Shown in pieces: positions 1 to 8,202 of a stretch of 64,000 bases of DNA. Under the pieces are notes generated by a model, which did not search any database, had not been told where the DNA came from, and saw nothing but the letters and a program-made list of their open reading frames with translations. The stretch comes from Avibacterium gallinarum (GTDB lineage Bacteria > Pseudomonadota > Gammaproteobacteria > Enterobacterales > Pasteurellaceae), in the NCBI RefSeq assembly GCF_002921135.1, contig NZ_PQVJ01000007.1, positions 1 through 64,000 on the forward strand, read 5' to 3'. The position numbers and the translations under genes are program-made. Positions within the stretch are counted from its first letter, which is position 1. Each line of letters starts with the position of its first letter.

Positions 1-39
1 CCACCGCACTTTATTTTTTACGGCTTTTCTATTCTATTC

Positions 40-531
40 CTACAAACAATTTTTCTCGCCACGCGAAAGGCTGATTAAGCCTGAACGAACAATTTCAATC
101 AGCGAGCTTTCTTCTTTTAATGCTTTCACAAAAGCATCAAGTTTGTCTTTCGTTCCCACTAATTGAATGGTGTAGGATTTGGTGGTAACGTCCACGATTT
201 GTCCACGGAAGATTTCTGCCAAGCGTTTTAACTCATCACGGGAACTGCCTTGCGCACGCACTTTCACCAACATCACTTCACGTTCAACGTGTTCACAATC
301 GCTTAGGCTGATCACTTTAAATACGTCCACCAATTTATGCAGTTGCTTTTCAATTTGCTCTAGCACTTGCTCATCGCCGTAAGCCTCAATGGTCATACGC
401 GAAAGCGTAGGATCATCGGTGGGCGCAACAGTTAGGCTTTCAATATTAAAGGCACGCTGAGAAAATAAGCCCACCACGCGGGATAACGCCCCTGATTCAT
501 TTTCTAATAACACTGATAAAATTCTACGCAT
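40..531 (-). CDS. ilvH: Acetolactate synthase small subunit
   Basis: This is the regulatory subunit of acetohydroxyacid synthase III, which starts valine, leucine and isoleucine synthesis in the cytoplasm. The 163-residue length is typical. An ACT domain fills residues 4-78, opening RRILSVLLENESGALSRV, the classic IlvH/IlvN start that binds feedback valine. A C-terminal domain follows and carries the conserved run VDVTTKSYTIQLVG. The ATG overlaps the stop codon of ilvI by one base (TAATG), so the two subunits are translationally coupled and made together. Nothing is broken. The 39 bases beyond the stop hold only an uptake-signal core. Confidence 0.97.
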   Translation of the reverse strand: MRRILSVLLENESGALSRVVGLFSQRAFNIESLTVAPTDDPTLSRMTIEAYGDEQVLEQIEKQLHKLVDVFKVISLSDCEHVEREVMLVKVRAQGSSRDELKRLAEIFRGQIVDVTTKSYTIQLVGTKDKLDAFVKALKEESSLIEIVRSGLISLSRGEKNCL

Positions 532-2249
532 TAGGCTTTCTCCGGTTTGGTTAAAATCATTTCGTTCATTGCGCCACCACGCACTTGCATTGGGTAAACG
601 TGTTCCGTTTCATCAACTTTAATATCCACAAAAACAAGTTTGTCTTTAATGGCAAAGGCTTGTGCCAATTTTTCTTCCAATTCTTCAGGACGATCAATTT
701 GAATGCCAACGTGTCCGTAAGATTCCGCAAGTTGGACGAAATCTGGCAGTGAGTTCATATAAGATTGCGAATGACGCCCCGAATAAATCAAATCTTGCCA
801 TTGTTTTACCATTCCTAAAAAGCGATTGTTTAGGCTAATAATCACCACAGGAATGCCATATTGTTGCGCCGTGGACAGCTCTTGAATATTCATTTGAATG
901 CTGCCGTCCCCCGTTACACACACCACCGTTGCTTCTGGGTGAGCCAATTTCACGCCTAATGCCGCTGGCAAGCCAAAGCCCATTGTGCCAAGCCCGCCTG
1001 AGTTGATCCAATGACGTGGCGCATCAAAAGGATAATGCAAGGCGGCAAACATTTGGTGCTGCCCCACATCTGATGCCACATAGGCTTTGCCCTTGGTTAG
1101 GCGATAAACAGTTTCAATCACCTGCTGCGGTTTAATCACGCCACTATTACGATCAAAATCCAAGCATTTCACCGCTTTCCATTCATCAATTTGTTTCCAC
1201 CAATCGCTCAGATCCGCTTGAGATTTGACTAAGTTATCTTCTTCTAATAAAGCTAGCATTTCGTTTAACACATTTTCTGCGCTGCCCACAATGGGGATCG
1301 CCGCAGGGACATTTTTAGAAATGGACGTTGGGTCAATATCAATATGCACCACCTTGGCATTCGGGCAATATTTTTCCAAATTATTGGTGGTACGATCATC
1401 AAAACGCACGCCAATAGCGAAAATTAAATCACTGTGGTGCATTGCGTTGTTCGCTTCGTATGTGCCGTGCATTCCTAACATTCCTAAGAACTGTTTATCC
1501 GTGCTTGGAAATGCGCCCAAGCCCATCAATGAAGACGTAACAGGCAAATTCAACTGCTTGGCAAATTGGCTAATTTGTGCGCTGCAATTTGCTGTAATCG
1601 CCCCACCGCCAAGATAAAGAACCGGCTTTTTCGCCACCAATAAGGCTTTCAAGGCTTTTTTGATCTGCCCTTTATGCCCTTGCACTGTTGGATTATAAGA
1701 GCGCAAGCTGATTTCTTGCGGATAGGTATAAGTATATTTATTAGCCGGATTTAGCACATCTTTCGGCACATCAATCACTACCGGCCCTGGGCGACCTGTG
1801 GAGGCAATATAAAACGCCTTTTTGATCACTTCAGGCAAATCTTCTGCCCGTTTAACTAAAAAGCTGTGTATCACCACAGGGCGAGAGATCCCCACCATAT
1901 CACATTCTTGGAACGCATCACTGCCGATTAAGCCAGACATTACTTGCCCTGAAATCACCACCAAAGGCACAGAATCCATATACGCAGTGGCAATCCCTGT
2001 AATTGCATTGGTTGCCCCGGGGCCCGATGTGACTAACACACAGCCCACTTCCCCTGTGGAACGTGCATAGCCGTCTGCCATATGCACGGCGGCTTGCTCG
2101 TGGCGTACCAAAATATGCTCAATGCCGCCTAATGTGTGGATAGCATCATAAATATCCAATACCGAGCCACCGGGGTAGCCAAAGACAAATTTTACGCCCT
2201 GATCACGCAAAGATTGCACAACCATTTCCGCACCTGATAATTTTTTCAT
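531..2249 (-). CDS. ilvI: Acetolactate synthase large (catalytic) subunit
   Basis: This is the thiamine-diphosphate enzyme that condenses two pyruvates, or pyruvate with 2-oxobutyrate, in branched-chain amino acid synthesis. The 572-residue protein has the N-terminal pyrimidine-binding domain ([13 protein letters not shown], then [16 protein letters not shown] with the catalytic Glu), a central FAD-type domain, and the C-terminal ThDP motif starting GDGSIQMN near residue 445. I start at the ATG at 2249 because it is preceded by GAGGT six bases upstream and gives the usual [14 protein letters not shown] start. The open frame runs 17 codons further upstream, but that part contains an uptake signal and is not typical of the family. 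ilvH follows with a one-base overlap. Confidence 0.97.
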   Translation of the reverse strand: MKKLSGAEMVVQSLRDQGVKFVFGYPGGSVLDIYDAIHTLGGIEHILVRHEQAAVHMADGYARSTGEVGCVLVTSGPGATNAITGIATAYMDSVPLVVISGQVMSGLIGSDAFQECDMVGISRPVVIHSFLVKRAEDLPEVIKKAFYIASTGRPGPVVIDVPKDVLNPANKYTYTYPQEISLRSYNPTVQGHKGQIKKALKALLVAKKPVLYLGGGAITANCSAQISQFAKQLNLPVTSSLMGLGAFPSTDKQFLGMLGMHGTYEANNAMHHSDLIFAIGVRFDDRTTNNLEKYCPNAKVVHIDIDPTSISKNVPAAIPIVGSAENVLNEMLALLEEDNLVKSQADLSDWWKQIDEWKAVKCLDFDRNSGVIKPQQVIETVYRLTKGKAYVASDVGQHQMFAALHYPFDAPRHWINSGGLGTMGFGLPAALGVKLAHPEATVVCVTGDGSIQMNIQELSTAQQYGIPVVIISLNNRFLGMVKQWQDLIYSGRHSQSYMNSLPDFVQLAESYGHVGIQIDRPEELEEKLAQAFAIKDKLVFVDIKVDETEHVYPMQVRGGAMNEMILTKPEKA

Positions 2250-2439
2250 TGTTACCTCACAAAAATTTGCGGAATTTGCACCGCACTTCTGTTTTTTCAT
2301 TAACGATGATTATTTGTAACGGATTGAGAATGGCTTGTCTAGCAAGATTTGAATGAAAAGGGCGGTGATTTTTCAGAATAAATTTCTAAAAATTCTACGA
2401 ATTCGATATTTTATAAAACAAAATTCAGCTTAAAATAAA

Positions 2440-2464
2440 AAAATGCGACAATCTGCCGCATTTT
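2440..2464 (-). terminator. Intrinsic terminator after the NhaC-type gene
   Basis: Eight-base arms AAAATGCG and CGCATTTT enclose a nine-base loop. Read on the minus strand the stem is followed by a run of seven T. It lies about 55 bases after the transporter stop and would separate that gene from ilvIH. Confidence 0.75.
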
Positions 2465-2499
2465 ATAAAATAGACGAAATAAAATTTTATTTCCAATTT

Positions 2500-2515
2500 T
2501 GTGATCTAGATCACA
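2500..2515. promoter_or_regulatory. Perfect CRP-type palindrome
   Basis: The 16 bases TGTGATCTAGATCACA match the CRP consensus TGTGA-N6-TCACA at every defined position and form an exact palindrome. It lies three bases after the stop of the NhaC-type gene and about 258 bases upstream of ilvI. No well-placed promoter is obvious, so its target is uncertain. Confidence 0.6.
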
Positions 2516-2517
2516 CT

Positions 2518-4041
2518 CTAACGTCTTTTAAATAAGAAAATGAGCGCAACCAAGGTGATTGCTGTGGCAATAAAGCCAAACACGCCTGAGGCGGTGTAAC
2601 CGACCACAAGATAGCCCACAATGGTTGCAGCGGCTAAGGTTAAGGCATAAGGTAACTGGGTGGTAACGTGATCCATATGATTACATTTCGCACCTGTGGA
2701 AGACAAAATGGTGGTATCGGAAACTGGTGAACAGTGGTCGCCACACACCGCCCCTGCCATTACCGCTGAAAGACAAGGCAACATTAATTCTGGTGCGGCA
2801 TTGGCGGCAATGGCTGCAGCGATTGGCAACATAATGCCGAATGTCCCCCAGCTTGTTCCTGTTGAGAACGCCATTACAGCACCTAACACGAACAATAAGG
2901 CAGGCAGCACTGCCACAGGTAAATTGCCAGAAACAAGGCTAGATAAATACGTCCCTGTTTTCATATCGCCCACAACATTGTTGATTGTCCAAGCGAAGAA
3001 TAAAATCAAAATTGCACCAAGCATTGATTTTACGCCAAGCCCCCAAGATTTAGCGTATTCTGCAAAACTCACTTGACGATCAATTAAAATACAAAGGGTT
3101 GCCACAACAATTGAAGCACAGCCCCCCACGACTAAAGAAATCCCTACCGTAGTGTTTTCAAATGCGCCTAATACAGAGAAAGGTTTACTATCTGCGGCAA
3201 GGGCTTCATTACCTGTGTGCAACATCATAAATACCGTTGCGCCAATTAAGGTAACGATAGGTAAAATCAAGTTGCGAACGTGGCCTTTCACGCCGTTTTG
3301 CTCATCTTGATCTTCTTCTGCTCTTTCAAGAGCGAGTTTTTCGTGTCTTGCCATTGAGCCAATGTCAAAAGAGAAATACGCCACGAAGAACACCATTAAG
3401 ATAGAGAAAATCGCATAGAAATTCATCGCACTCATTGCCATAAATGCCCCGATTGGGGTGTAATCTGTAATCGCGTAAGTGGCAAGCAAGCCTGAAATTA
3501 AGGTGATAATGTACGCGCCCCAGCTTGAAACAGGCATAATCACACACATTGGCGCAGCGGTGGAATCCAAAATATAGGCTAATTTTGCACGAGAAACTTT
3601 GAATTTATCCGTAACAGGACGGGCAATCGCACCCACCGCAAGACTGTGAAAATAATCGTCAATAAAGGTAACAAAGACCAAAGAGGCCGCCATTAATTTC
3701 GCTCCACGGCGATTTTTAATACGCTTCTGCGCCCATTCCGCAAAGGCACGATTGCTGCCAGATACGGTTAAAAGTGCGGTCAAAATTCCCAATAATAATA
3801 GGAATAAAATGATGTTGATGGTATCAAAGTTCCAACCGTCATCACCATATACTAAAGATTGCACGGTATTCTTTAAATAAATCGCTGTGTTGGCAATGTT
3901 GAAATCTGCCAACATTAATGAGCCAATTAAAATACCAATGCTTAAAGATAAAATCACTTTACGAGTGAAAATCGCCAATAATAAGGCTAACAGGGGCGGG
4001 ACAACCGACCAAATTGATGTGGAATAATCTAAGAGTTCCAT
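2518..4041 (-). CDS. NhaC-family transporter, probable lysine importer (LysW type)
   Basis: This is a polytopic inner-membrane protein of the NhaC/ArsB ion-transporter group, 507 residues and hydrophobic throughout. Conserved stretches include FIDDYFHSLAVGAIARPVTDK in pieces near the first third and a late GDHCSPVSDTTILSSTGAKC-type segment. Such proteins are usually labelled Na+/H+ antiporters. Here a lysine riboswitch precedes the gene. Comparative work on lysine riboswitches assigned NhaC-family genes under such control as lysine transporters (LysW), so lysine uptake is the better inference. I start at the ATG at 4041 (MELLDYSTSIWSVVPP). The longer open frame, to 4209, runs into the riboswitch and is not coding. 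Confidence 0.85.
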   Translation of the reverse strand: MELLDYSTSIWSVVPPLLALLLAIFTRKVILSLSIGILIGSLMLADFNIANTAIYLKNTVQSLVYGDDGWNFDTINIILFLLLLGILTALLTVSGSNRAFAEWAQKRIKNRRGAKLMAASLVFVTFIDDYFHSLAVGAIARPVTDKFKVSRAKLAYILDSTAAPMCVIMPVSSWGAYIITLISGLLATYAITDYTPIGAFMAMSAMNFYAIFSILMVFFVAYFSFDIGSMARHEKLALERAEEDQDEQNGVKGHVRNLILPIVTLIGATVFMMLHTGNEALAADSKPFSVLGAFENTTVGISLVVGGCASIVVATLCILIDRQVSFAEYAKSWGLGVKSMLGAILILFFAWTINNVVGDMKTGTYLSSLVSGNLPVAVLPALLFVLGAVMAFSTGTSWGTFGIMLPIAAAIAANAAPELMLPCLSAVMAGAVCGDHCSPVSDTTILSSTGAKCNHMDHVTTQLPYALTLAAATIVGYLVVGYTASGVFGFIATAITLVALIFLFKRR

Positions 4042-4045
4042 TATT

Positions 4046-4070
4046 GTTCTACCTAAGAATAAGGGAGAAC
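4046..4070 (-). promoter_or_regulatory. Hairpin covering the ribosome-binding site of the NhaC-type gene
   Basis: In the mRNA, GTTCTCC pairs with GGTAGAAC (one bulged T). The only candidate ribosome-binding site (AGGTAG) lies in the 3' arm, five bases before the ATG at 4041. This is compatible with translational control by the upstream riboswitch, but the pairing is short and the switching partner was not identified. Confidence 0.4.
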
Positions 4071-4135
4071 CACTGAAGTTTACTATTTTAAAGAAGGGTG
4101 AAAATTTAAAATAAAAGGCAGGCACAATTACCCAA

Positions 4136-4314
4136 CCTAACCAGTAGCGCTCCATAGTTGTTAAAAAGACTATGACAGTAACGTTTCTTTCGAAAACGCT
4201 CCCAACCAATTAAAACGACTTTTAATTGATTTCGGCAACTATTCCTTTCCTTTTTCCTCATCGTTATCCACTCAGAAAAAATACTTATAATAGTCGCTCC
4301 TCTACATAAGTAGG
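4136..4314 (-). ncRNA. Lysine riboswitch (L box)
   Basis: The 179-base leader matches the lysine riboswitch element by element, read on the minus strand. AGAGGAGCG follows the 5' side of P1 (CCTA...GTAG). TGAGGAAAAAGGAAAGGAA lies at 4242-4260. GCCGAAA at 4230-4236 opens a 12-base-pair stem (AATCAATTAAAA with TTTTAATTGGTT) that ends in TTGGTTGGG at 4201-4209. ACTGTCAT at 4172-4179 is followed by the hairpin CATAGT...ACTATG, and GGAGCGCTAC closes P1 with a further TAGG pairing. It should bind free lysine and reduce expression of the downstream transporter, whose ATG is 95 bases away. No strong terminator is visible after it, so translation control is the more likely output. Confidence 0.93.
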
Positions 4315-4588
4315 ATCTCGCAAAGATTACAATAAGCAAGGAAAAATGCAAGCATTATCCATAAAAAAGCGATAACTTTTTATCTAAACATCATCTCACC
4401 GCACGCAAAGGATTGCGTTATACGAAAATGGAATTTATGCAAAAAACTTGGCAAAATAACACCGCACTTTTATAAAGGAAATAAAAAGAATGAAACATTA
4501 AATAACATTTGCTATTTACCTTGAATAATATTTTCGTTATTATAGCCACGTCCTTATTAATTTAATATCATACTTTGGGAGATTAAAA
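4315..4588. other. Divergent promoter region between the riboswitch and hns
   Basis: This AT-rich spacer serves two outgoing genes. It contains an uptake-signal core near 4461. On the minus side, TTGCAT and a weak TAATCT are possible promoter boxes for the riboswitch transcript. On the plus side, AT-rich sequence around 4520-4550 (TTGAAT, TATTAT) should hold the hns promoter. A clean GGGAG ribosome site lies just before hns. No open frame of note is present. Confidence 0.4.
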
Positions 4589-4993
4589 ATGAGTGATTTA
4601 TTAAGATCATTAAGAAATATTCGTAGTTTACGCGCTGTAGCAAAAAATCTAGATGTAGAACATTTAGAAGAAATCTTAGAAAAAGTAAAAACTGTACTTG
4701 AAGAAAAACGTGAAGAAGTGGCACAAGCTGCACAACAAGAAGCAGAAAGATTAAAATCTCTTGCTGAAGTGCATAATTTCTTAAAAGAAAAAGGAATTAC
4801 ACCTGAAGATTTAATTTCAGAGCAAACTGCAGCACCAAAAGCACCACGTCAAAAACGCCCTGCTCGCCCAGCGAAATATCAATTCACTGATGAAAATGGC
4901 AATGTAAAAACTTGGACAGGTCAAGGCAGAACGCCTTCTATTATTCAACGCGCTTTAGATGCTGGAAAATCATTATCTGATTTTGAAATTTAA
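4589..4993 (+). CDS. hns: H-NS family nucleoid-associated protein
   Basis: This is a DNA-binding protein that coats and silences AT-rich DNA. The 134 residues match the H-NS/StpA length. Residues 1-65 form the charged helical oligomerisation domain (LEEILEKVKTVLEEKREEV). A proline- and lysine-rich linker spans about 80-95, and the C-terminal DNA-binding domain carries TWTGQGRTP at 108-116, where QGR is the AT-hook-like minor-groove contact. A GGGAG ribosome site sits seven bases before the ATG. A strong terminator follows, so the gene is monocistronic. Confidence 0.95.
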   Translation: MSDLLRSLRNIRSLRAVAKNLDVEHLEEILEKVKTVLEEKREEVAQAAQQEAERLKSLAEVHNFLKEKGITPEDLISEQTAAPKAPRQKRPARPAKYQFTDENGNVKTWTGQGRTPSIIQRALDAGKSLSDFEI

Positions 4994-5001
4994 TTTCTAA
5001 G

Positions 5002-5032
5002 AAAAGTAAAGCCCCTTGGCTTTACTTTTTTT
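5002..5032 (+). terminator. Intrinsic terminator of hns
   Basis: A perfect 12-base-pair stem (5002-5013 with 5018-5029) has the loop CCTT, and the 3' arm runs into a tract of T to 5032. Confidence 0.92.
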
Positions 5033-5063
5033 CATCTCAAAAAACCTTACCACACACAACATT

Positions 5064-5900
5064 ATGCGAGAAAATAAAATTCTTCTAACTGATTGTCCTG
5101 ATGATAAAGGACTCATTTCAAAAATAACCAATATTTGTTATAAACACCAACTCAACATTATTCATAACAATGAGTTTGTCGATTTTGAAACAAAACATTT
5201 CTTTATGCGAACTGAATTGGAAGGGATTTTCAATGATGAAACCTTGCTTGCTGATTTAACATTTAGCCTACCAGCCGGAACAAATTGCCAATTAATTAGC
5301 ACAAAAAGAAAACGCATTGTTATTTTAGTCACCAAAGAAGCCCATTGCCTTGGTGATATTTTAATGAAAAATTATTACGGTGGTTTAGATGTTGAAATCG
5401 CTGCCGTTATTGGAAATCACGATACCTTAAGAAATTTAGTGGAACGTTTTGACATTCCGTTTCATGGTATTAGCCACGAAGGATTAACCCGCGTTGAACA
5501 CGATAAATTATTAGCGGAAAAAATCGATCAATATGCGCCAGATTATATTGTGTTAGCGAAATATATGCGTGTGTTAAACCCTGAATTTGTTGCGCGCTAT
5601 CCAAACCGTGTGATTAATATCCACCACTCTTTCTTGCCAGCCTTTATTGGCGCAAGACCTTATCATCAGGCTTATGAACGTGGGGTAAAAATTATTGGTG
5701 CAACTGCGCATTTCATTAATAATGAATTAGATCAAGGCCCAATTATTATGCAAAACGTAATTAACGTGGATCACACATACAGTGCTGATGCCATGATGCG
5801 TGCAGGGCGTGATGTGGAAAAAACCGTTCTCACCAAAGCCTTAGATCTCGCGCTACAAGATCGGATCTTTGTTTATAAAAACAAAACAATTATTCTCTAA
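5064..5900 (+). CDS. purU: Formyltetrahydrofolate deformylase
   Basis: It hydrolyses 10-formyltetrahydrofolate to formate and tetrahydrofolate, supplying formate for purine synthesis and balancing the one-carbon pool. From the ATG at 5064 the protein has 278 residues, the family length. An N-terminal ACT domain (ILLTDCPDDKGLISKI) is followed by a formyltransferase domain with NIHHSFLPAFIGA near residue 185 and LDQGPII, which carry the catalytic Asn, His and Asp. A longer frame starts at TTG 5016 but lies inside the hns terminator, so I reject it. No clear ribosome-binding site precedes the ATG, which is odd and may mean low expression. Confidence 0.95.
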   Translation: MRENKILLTDCPDDKGLISKITNICYKHQLNIIHNNEFVDFETKHFFMRTELEGIFNDETLLADLTFSLPAGTNCQLISTKRKRIVILVTKEAHCLGDILMKNYYGGLDVEIAAVIGNHDTLRNLVERFDIPFHGISHEGLTRVEHDKLLAEKIDQYAPDYIVLAKYMRVLNPEFVARYPNRVINIHHSFLPAFIGARPYHQAYERGVKIIGATAHFINNELDQGPIIMQNVINVDHTYSADAMMRAGRDVEKTVLTKALDLALQDRIFVYKNKTIIL

Positions 5901-5905
5901 AAAAT

Positions 5906-5930
5906 AATGCGGTGCTTGAAACACCGCATT
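5906..5930. terminator. Bidirectional terminator between purU and the TonB receptor
   Basis: Nine-base arms AATGCGGTG and CACCGCATT enclose a seven-base loop. On the minus strand the stem is followed by ATTTTTT, and on the plus strand by GTTTG. The flanking genes are convergent. Confidence 0.8.
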
Positions 5931-5940
5931 GTTTGATTAA

Positions 5941-8055
5941 TTAAAAGGTATAAGTTAAACGTAAATTAAAGGAACGCGGATTACTCGGCATTGAATCGGA
6001 GCGCCAATAAGCTTTATTAAATAAATTTGATACTGCCAAGGTGATATTCACAGGATTAAGGTTATATCCCACCATCGCATCAACACGCGTAAAACTTGGC
6101 AGAATGGTTTGTTTATTGTTATTGAAATAATAACGTTTTCCTAAATGCGTTACTCCTGCTTCTAAATAGAGTTTTTCTGTTGGCACATAACGCACAAACA
6201 GGTTACTCGTGAAATTTCCCGTATTATTTAAAGTGCGGTTGTTATTTTGCGGATTTTGTTTATCCTCCTTAATTTTTGCGACCATCCAGCCTACTGAAGA
6301 ACGGATATACCATTTCGGTGCGAGCTGCCCTAATAGGCTTAATTCCACACCTTTGGATTGATCTTTTCCACGCACCGCCCAAACATCAAGAATATCTTTA
6401 TTAGGACGATAACGAATATTACGGCGTTCTAATTGATAAGCAGATAAGGTGGTACTTAAGGTTTTGTCAAACCAATCGCTCTTAATGCCCACTTCATATT
6501 GTTGATTATATTCGGGTGAGGCATTAAACACGTCTTTTTGATCGGTGCTAATCCCTAAATAGCCACGCCCGCCATAAGGTGAGAAACTACGGTTAAAGGA
6601 GGCGTAAAGCGTATGTTCTGGTGTAACTTCCCACACAACGCCCACATTTGGGCTGAAGGAATGCCCTTTTGTATCACGACGTTCTTGCTTAATATTTGTG
6701 GAGTTAAAACGATAAAAATCGTAACGCCCGCCTAATAGCACTTTTACGTTATCGGTTAATGAAATTAAATCCTGTACAAAAATACCTGTACTATACGCTT
6801 TATGGCGATTATTTACCGTCGCATTTGGGTGCTGACGAGCTGGCCATTGATGTCGGCTAAGAAAAGGATCAATTTCTTGATTACGCAAAACAGCCAAAAT
6901 AGGGTGGCGTTCTTCCTGACTATAATCCAGCCCAATGGTTACTTTATGTTTAAGACTAGCTGTGTCAAATTCACCATTAAAGGTAATATTATTGGTGAAT
7001 GTTTTATTCCGTGTTTTTTGCCACGCATAGCTTTGCTTTAACGTTTTATCTGTTGCAGAATAAGTTCCTGCAAAATAATGATCAAAATCCTGATCTGCTT
7101 GGCGATAAGCCAGCTGCCAATTTACCATCCACTGATCATTAATAAAATATTTGAGATCCGAACGCCAAACTTGCAATTTATCATCGACATAATCCCCATC
7201 ACGGAAAAAACTATTGCGATAGCCTATTCCCATTTCATCATAAACAGATTTAGCTGGATTGCGATCTGGAATACGCCATTGATAATCGTAGGTATATTGC
7301 CCCACCCATTGTAGCCGCCCATCATCACTTTGTAGGCTAATGCTTGGCGAAAACATTCTCCCTTTATTTCTAACCCCATAGCGATAAGCCTCTGCCGCAG
7401 AAAGCTCACTAGTTAAACGCACTGCAACATTTTCGTTAATTTTTTGGTTCACATCTAAATTTACACTGCGGCTATTCCAAGAACCATAGGTTACGCCAAT
7501 ATTTCTGCTGGTTGTAAAATTAGCAAATTTACTGACCATATTAATCACACCACCACCATTACTGCGTCCGTATAAAATTGACGATGGGCCTTTTAAAATC
7601 TCAACCCGTTCAATATTCGCGGTGCTACGGCGAACTTGACCACTCTCACGAATCCCATCACGATAAATATCACTCGCATCAGCCTGAAAACCACGCAAGT
7701 AAATATTTTCACCACGCATATCATAGGTGGCATCAATCCCCGCATTTCCCTCTAAAATAGAACTCAAATCATTGGTTCCATAATTTTTATTTTTCTGAAT
7801 GTTAATCACATCAACAGTCTGCGGCATTTCTTTGATCGTAAGAAGATTGCGTGTTGCCTGTGCTTCTTCATACCCCACATAGCCCTTTGTGTTGGCGGTT
7901 TCCTGTGTGGTAACAACATCAATCGTTGGTAACACGGCCATATACTCTGTTGATGAAGAAATTTCCTCCGCATATAACACCTTGCTAGAACAAACACTTA
8001 TAACTAAAAGTGCGGTCGTTTTTAAAGGAAAATTTAGAGGGCAAGCTAGTTTCAT
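5941..8055 (-). CDS. TonB-dependent siderophore receptor
   Basis: This is an outer-membrane gated channel that takes up a ferric chelate using TonB energy. The 704-residue protein has a signal peptide of about 29 residues ending VLYA, a plug domain (MPQTVDVINIQ, YLRGFQADASDIYRDGIRE, VEILKGPSSILYGRS), and a long beta-barrel ending in the aromatic C-terminus RLTYTF. The plug pattern is that of the siderophore-receptor subfamily that includes FhuA, FhuE and FpvA. The exact ligand cannot be read. AAGGAG sits ten bases before the ATG. The promoter at 8094-8121 contains a Fur-type box, so iron repression is likely. An uptake signal lies within the signal-peptide codons. Confidence 0.9.
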   Translation of the reverse strand: MKLACPLNFPLKTTALLVISVCSSKVLYAEEISSSTEYMAVLPTIDVVTTQETANTKGYVGYEEAQATRNLLTIKEMPQTVDVINIQKNKNYGTNDLSSILEGNAGIDATYDMRGENIYLRGFQADASDIYRDGIRESGQVRRSTANIERVEILKGPSSILYGRSNGGGVINMVSKFANFTTSRNIGVTYGSWNSRSVNLDVNQKINENVAVRLTSELSAAEAYRYGVRNKGRMFSPSISLQSDDGRLQWVGQYTYDYQWRIPDRNPAKSVYDEMGIGYRNSFFRDGDYVDDKLQVWRSDLKYFINDQWMVNWQLAYRQADQDFDHYFAGTYSATDKTLKQSYAWQKTRNKTFTNNITFNGEFDTASLKHKVTIGLDYSQEERHPILAVLRNQEIDPFLSRHQWPARQHPNATVNNRHKAYSTGIFVQDLISLTDNVKVLLGGRYDFYRFNSTNIKQERRDTKGHSFSPNVGVVWEVTPEHTLYASFNRSFSPYGGRGYLGISTDQKDVFNASPEYNQQYEVGIKSDWFDKTLSTTLSAYQLERRNIRYRPNKDILDVWAVRGKDQSKGVELSLLGQLAPKWYIRSSVGWMVAKIKEDKQNPQNNNRTLNNTGNFTSNLFVRYVPTEKLYLEAGVTHLGKRYYFNNNKQTILPSFTRVDAMVGYNLNPVNITLAVSNLFNKAYWRSDSMPSNPRSFNLRLTYTF

Positions 8056-8093
8056 AAAGTTAGAACTCCTTATCTATTGAACAACAGCCACCT

Positions 8094-8121
8094 ATTCTAT
8101 TGATAATAATTATTAATTCAA
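8094..8121 (-). promoter_or_regulatory. Sigma-70 promoter of the TonB receptor gene
   Basis: Read on the minus strand, TTGAAT (8121-8116) and TAGAAT (8099-8094) are separated by 16 bases. The spacer is filled almost exactly by the Fur-type box at 8101-8115, so bound Fur would block RNA polymerase. Confidence 0.7.
8101..8115. promoter_or_regulatory. Fur box between divergent iron genes
   Basis: TGATAATAATTATTA matches the 7-1-7 Fur core TGATAAT-N-ATTATCA with one mismatch. A second, weaker AT-rich copy lies at about 8125-8140, close to the -35 box of the plus-strand gene. The pair is placed to repress both the receptor and the divergent membrane protein. Confidence 0.75.
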
Positions 8122-8140
8122 CAAATAATAATTATTTTCA

Positions 8141-8170
8141 TTTACATAATGGATAAAATTTCTATATAAT
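8141..8170 (+). promoter_or_regulatory. Promoter of the PepSY-type membrane protein gene
   Basis: TTTACA at 8141-8146 and a consensus TATAAT at 8165-8170 are 18 bases apart and lie 32 bases before the ATG. The -35 box abuts the second AT-rich Fur-like site. Confidence 0.6.
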
Positions 8171-8202
8171 CACCGCATTTTTAACCTCCAACCAACATAC
8201 AA

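Larger units (their letters stand above)
2250..2517. other. ilvI upstream region, no gene
   Basis: This gap separates the stop of the NhaC-type gene from the ilvI start. It holds an uptake signal at about 2280, a minus-strand terminator at 2440-2464 and a perfect CRP-type palindrome at 2500-2515. I looked for an ilv attenuator (a leader peptide rich in Ile, Val or Leu codons followed by a terminator near ilvI) and did not see one. Confidence 0.6.

Noticed and set aside
2250-2439. Attenuator leader peptide of ilvIH
   Set aside because: No short frame rich in Ile, Val or Leu codons with a following terminator was found.
4042-4351. N-terminal extension of the NhaC-type gene and an overlapping 81-codon frame
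   Set aside because: Both lie within or across the lysine riboswitch and its leader. The conserved aptamer motifs explain the sequence, and the normal protein start is at 4041.
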